Below are positions 61,217 to 64,000 of a DNA stretch of 64,000 nt, piece by piece. This stretch comes from Kibdelosporangium aridum. GTDB taxonomy: Bacteria; Actinomycetota; Actinomycetes; Mycobacteriales; Pseudonocardiaceae. The stretch is taken from positions 1,178,001-1,242,000 of the forward strand of contig NZ_FWXV01000001.1 of the NCBI RefSeq assembly GCF_900176515.1. The letters are read 5' to 3'. The translations under genes were made by a program, and so were the position numbers. Position 1 is the stretch's first letter. Each line of letters opens with the position of its first letter. Below the pieces are notes generated by a model that was not told the origin of the DNA, made no database searches, and worked only from the letters and a program-made list of their open reading frames with translations.

Positions 61217-62224
61217 ATGCCGATCGACCTTTCCGGCCAGCCACGCCTGACGCTCGGTACCTGGCCGACCCCGTTGGACGAGTGCCCGAGGCTGTCGGAA
61301 GCTCTCGGCGGCCCGCGGATCCTGGTCAAGCGGGACGACGTCAACGGGCTCGGCGTCGGCGGCAACAAGCTCCGCAAGGCCGAGTTCCTGCTCGCGCAGG
61401 CCCGGAACGAGGGCGCGGACACGATCATCACGTTCGGTGCCGTGCAAACCAACCATGGACGGCAGACCGCGGCCGCCTGTGCTCGTCTCGGCCTTCGGTG
61501 CGAGCTGGTGCTCACGAAGTCCGTCCCGATGTCCGGTGAGGCGTACGAGCGTTCCGGCAACATGGCCCTGGACAACCTCTACGGCGCCCATGTGCACCTC
61601 TGCGACACCCCGGAAGAGACGGCCGACGTCTACAACCAGGTAGTCGCGACTGCCGAGGCTGAGGGTCGTAAGACCGCGACCATTCCGGTCGGCGGATCCA
61701 ACGCTGTCGGCGTGCTGGGTTACGTGGCCGCGGCGCAGGAACTGCACGGCCAACTGAGCGAGATCGACCGGATCGTCGTGGCCGTGGGAAGCGCCGGGAC
61801 CGCGGCCGGGCTGGCGCTGGGCATTCACCTGCTGGGCTGGCCGGTGCTGCTCGACGCTCAATGCGTCTCGCACACCGCTGAGGAGTCCAGGGCCGATATC
61901 CGCAGGTTGGTCGACGAGACTGGGCAGCTGCTCGGCGTCGGCACAGGTGACCTGACGCACCTGCGCGTCTCCGACGGCTCGGTCGGTCCTGGCTACGGCG
62001 TTACGACCGACGAGATGTGGGAGGCGCTGCGTCTGTTCGCACGGACCGAGGGCATCACGTTGGACCCCGTCTATTCAGGCAAGGCCGCCGCCGGGCTTGT
62101 CGCCGGTGTGCGCAGTGGGGCCATCGGGCCTGATGAAACTGTTGCGTTCATGCATACGGGTGGCCTGCCCGGTCTGTTCGCCTATGCTCCGGAACTGGTT
62201 CGTTCGAGCGAAAACTTGCGGTAG
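61217..62224 (+). CDS. D-cysteine desulfhydrase/ACC deaminase-family PLP enzyme
   Basis: 335 aa fold-type II PLP enzyme. LVKRDDVNGLGVGGNKLRKAEFLL holds Schiff-base Lys51, with FGAVQTNHGRQTAAACARLG, IPVGGSNAVGVLGYV and a C-terminal FMHTGGLPGLFAY. The set matches D-cysteine desulfhydrase and 1-aminocyclopropane-1-carboxylate deaminase; these two cannot be separated without checking active-site residues. The former would release pyruvate, H2S and ammonia. ATG 61217. Confidence 0.88.
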   Translation: MPIDLSGQPRLTLGTWPTPLDECPRLSEALGGPRILVKRDDVNGLGVGGNKLRKAEFLLAQARNEGADTIITFGAVQTNHGRQTAAACARLGLRCELVLTKSVPMSGEAYERSGNMALDNLYGAHVHLCDTPEETADVYNQVVATAEAEGRKTATIPVGGSNAVGVLGYVAAAQELHGQLSEIDRIVVAVGSAGTAAGLALGIHLLGWPVLLDAQCVSHTAEESRADIRRLVDETGQLLGVGTGDLTHLRVSDGSVGPGYGVTTDEMWEALRLFARTEGITLDPVYSGKAAAGLVAGVRSGAIGPDETVAFMHTGGLPGLFAYAPELVRSSENLR

Positions 62225-62291
62225 GTATCCCGCGCGAGCACATCCGCACGGGAATATGGGCCCGGGTGGGGGCTGACGAAAGGCAGGTCCC

Positions 62292-63182
62292 ATGGGGCAC
62301 AGCAACAAGACCCGGCTGGCGCTGTTGGCGGCCGTGCTGACGACCATTGTCGTATTGGCGTTGAGCCTGTTGTTACCGGGGCCGATCGGCCTCTGGGCGG
62401 CGATCCTGATCGGCGCGAACGGAATTGCTGTTCTGGTTGCCCGGCACATCGTGCACCGGCGGGAGCAGGCGGAATTGCGTAAAGCGATGGAAGAACAGCG
62501 GACGGCCAAGACGGTCGAACCGGTGGCCGAACAGCCGATCGCGACGTCGGAGCCGGAGCAGCCGACGCATGTGCAGTACCCGGTTTCCGCCGTACCGTTG
62601 CCCAGTTCCGAGGTCGATTACCGGTTTCTCTTCTCGGCGACGGTGTGCTGGCGGCAGACGAGCCCGAAAACCGCCGTACCGCACGCGAGCCCCGGTGACC
62701 TGGCCGTGCATTGGATTCTGACCAGGGCCCGTGAGCTGACCGTGCTGGAGAAGCCGGAGGACTACCGCGTCGTGCAGCACAGGCTGGCGGTCGCGTTGGG
62801 CACGGCGTTGGCCGAGCCGTACGGCCACGTCGTCGCCTGGGCGGTCGACGTCTCGCTCGCGATGTCCGACGAGGACGCCAAGCGCCTGGACCGGCTCGCT
62901 GAGATGCGTAAACACGAGCGGATGTGGGAGCAGGAACGGCGCATCGAGATCGCCATGCGCCGGTACCTCAGTGAGGACGTCTTCAAGGACACCGGCAGCG
63001 CGGTCGTCTGGTGGGTGTCCCGGCACACCGACCAGATCGAGGAAAGCGTGCAGATGATCGGCCACCTCGCGCAGCTGACGGCCGCCGCGAACAGCAAGGA
63101 GATCCCGGGACCGGATCTTCTGCGTGCGATTCAGGCAAGCGAGAACGGCAGGCACATCAACGGCTCCGCCCAGGATCTCTAA
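62292..63182 (+). CDS. Membrane protein of unknown function
   Basis: 296 aa with two N-terminal membrane helices (ALLAAVLTTIVVLALSLLL and IGLWAAILIGANGIAVLVA). A basic/acidic helical stretch follows (RREQAELRKAMEEQRTAK), then a Pro-rich linker and a cytoplasmic domain with long helices (AKRLDRLAEMRKHERMWEQERRIEIAMRRYL). No family recognised. Similar Pseudonocardiaceae proteins exist to my knowledge only as hypotheticals. Own promoter gap upstream (67 nt). Confidence 0.7.
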   Translation: MGHSNKTRLALLAAVLTTIVVLALSLLLPGPIGLWAAILIGANGIAVLVARHIVHRREQAELRKAMEEQRTAKTVEPVAEQPIATSEPEQPTHVQYPVSAVPLPSSEVDYRFLFSATVCWRQTSPKTAVPHASPGDLAVHWILTRARELTVLEKPEDYRVVQHRLAVALGTALAEPYGHVVAWAVDVSLAMSDEDAKRLDRLAEMRKHERMWEQERRIEIAMRRYLSEDVFKDTGSAVVWWVSRHTDQIEESVQMIGHLAQLTAAANSKEIPGPDLLRAIQASENGRHINGSAQDL

Positions 63183-63528
63183 CGCAGCAGGGCATCGGCG
63201 TCCGGCTTGGACCAGCCGGTTGACGTCGGGCTGTTGCGCGGCCGCCTGGTAGAACGCTCGCACCACGTTGCCGAGGCGATGGTCGTGCACGCCCGGCGAA
63301 ACGAGTACAAGGACCTGCCGGTCAACGTGATTCGCTTGCTGCTCGCGCTTTTCGTTGCCATAGGCCGGTTCTGACCGTCCGATCATGCCCGGCAGCGGTC
63401 CGTAGTGTGATCGCGCACACTCACGCTTGTCTTTGCTGGCAACGATGTGCCACGGATAGGGTTCTTTTCGTATTGCCTCGCAATGGGGGTTGCGGGCAAA
63501 TCCGAACGAGATCCTTGGGGGATTCTTC
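63183..63528. other. Intergenic region before the MFS gene
   Basis: 346 bp. Short open frames on both strands (for example 63179-63361 minus) have no domain content or ribosome site, so I call no gene. The AT-richer part around 63420-63475 is the probable MFS promoter. No repeat or hairpin of note was seen. Confidence 0.5.
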
Positions 63529-64000
63529 GTGACCAGCTCGGCCCCGGCAGGGGCGGACAAGCTCGACGCGGGCGTGCTCAAGATCGCCGGTGTCGTCATT
63601 CTCGGCACCGTCATGGCGATTCTGGACACCACGGTCGTCAACGTGGCGTTGCAGGCGCTCGCCCTGGAATTCAAGACTTCCTTCGACACAATTCAATGGG
63701 TCGCCACCGGCTACATGCTGGCGCTGGTCGCGGTCATTCCGGTGACCGGCTGGGCGTCCGACCGGTTCGGCACCAAGCGGCTCTACATGCTCGCGATCGT
63801 GCTGTTCCTCGTCGGCTCGGTGCTCGCCGGAATGGCATGGGACATCACGTCGCTGATCGTGTTCCGTGTTATGCAGGGCCTCGGCGGTGGCATGTTGATG
63901 CCAGCGGGCATGACGATCATGACCAAGGCGGCCGGGCCGCAGCGCGTCGGCCGGGTGATGTCCGTGCTCGGTGTGCCGATGCTGCTCGGCCCGATCGGCG
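63529..64000 (+). CDS. DHA2-family MFS exporter (EmrB/QacA type), 3' end beyond window
   Basis: The first 157 codons are visible. Residues ~17-75 (VVILGTVMAILDTTVVNVALQAL, WVATGYMLALVAVIPVTGW) carry the DHA2 motif D-T-T-V-V-N-V-A of 14-helix drug exporters. GWASDRFGTKRLY is MFS motif A and VFRVMQGLGGGMLMPAGM is motif C-like. GTG 63529 follows TTGGGGGATT. The gene continues past the right edge. Confidence 0.9.
   Translation, partial: MTSSAPAGADKLDAGVLKIAGVVILGTVMAILDTTVVNVALQALALEFKTSFDTIQWVATGYMLALVAVIPVTGWASDRFGTKRLYMLAIVLFLVGSVLAGMAWDITSLIVFRVMQGLGGGMLMPAGMTIMTKAAGPQRVGRVMSVLGVPMLLGPIG

Noticed and set aside
63179..63361. 60-aa minus-strand frame in the gap before the MFS gene
   Set aside because: No ribosome site, Ser/Arg/Thr-rich filler composition, and overlap with the end of the membrane protein gene.

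Overview
The window is a 64 kb piece of a high-GC actinomycete chromosome, most likely from the Pseudonocardiaceae (Amycolatopsis, Kibdelosporangium, Lentzea or Saccharothrix type). The evidence is strong G/C at third codon positions, frequent GTG starts, ATGA/GTGA translational couplings, a partial CvnABC conservon, an Scr1-like XRE/DUF397 pair, a DUF574 methyltransferase and an ECF41 sigma factor. The family-level placement is inference. No rRNA, tRNA, CRISPR array, IS element or integrase was recognised.

Layout. 0-10 kb: tandem-Usp protein, TPR protein without a DNA-binding domain, DUF3800 protein and a secreted sialidase-like hydrolase. These are followed by a tightly coupled redox operon (4.1-7.5 kb: membrane-anchored Q/P-rich protein, a possible 37-codon ORF, ApbE flavin transferase, two-haem ferric-reductase-like membrane protein, NuoF-like flavoprotein, ferredoxin), then a LacI regulator, a small Cys-containing protein and a GH25 muramidase. 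10-21.4 kb: secreted lyase-like protein, then a thiazole/oxazole-modified peptide (TOMM/LAP) locus. It has a candidate 69-aa precursor, a fused cyclodehydratase-YcaO enzyme, a SagB-type dehydrogenase, a NarL-type two-component pair, a large LuxR (LAL) regulator and a PqqD-like stand-alone peptide-recognition protein. 21-26.6 kb: TetR regulator, aminotransferase, a ~550 bp array of 21-22 bp period repeats enclosing a nested palindrome, MHYT membrane sensor, aldehyde dehydrogenase.

26.9-42.2 kb: a seven-gene, almost gap-free operon. It encodes a PUFA-synthase-like iterative polyketide synthase in two proteins (NPD-NPD-KS-AT-ACP-KR and KS-AT-DH-PPTase-like), a free ACP, an alpha/beta hydrolase, a GT1 glycosyltransferase, a membrane protein fused to a zinc ribbon and a methyltransferase, and a divergent GHMP kinase. 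The likely product is a modified glycolipid; this is the strongest candidate for an undescribed system.

42-64 kb: DUF574 methyltransferase, ECF41 sigma factor with its AhpD-like partner, acetate-type symporter plus DUF485 partner, a conservon lacking the CvnD GTPase, F420-type oxidoreductase with divergent TetR, lipoprotein with MarR regulator (striking double operator), SDR with divergent TetR (16-bp-arm palindrome between them), NCS1 permease plus GntR regulator, lipoprotein, VIT1-type transporter, secreted ThuA-ricin protein, XRE/DUF397 pair, HIT protein, D-cysteine desulfhydrase-like enzyme, a membrane protein, and the start of a DHA2 MFS exporter cut by the window edge.
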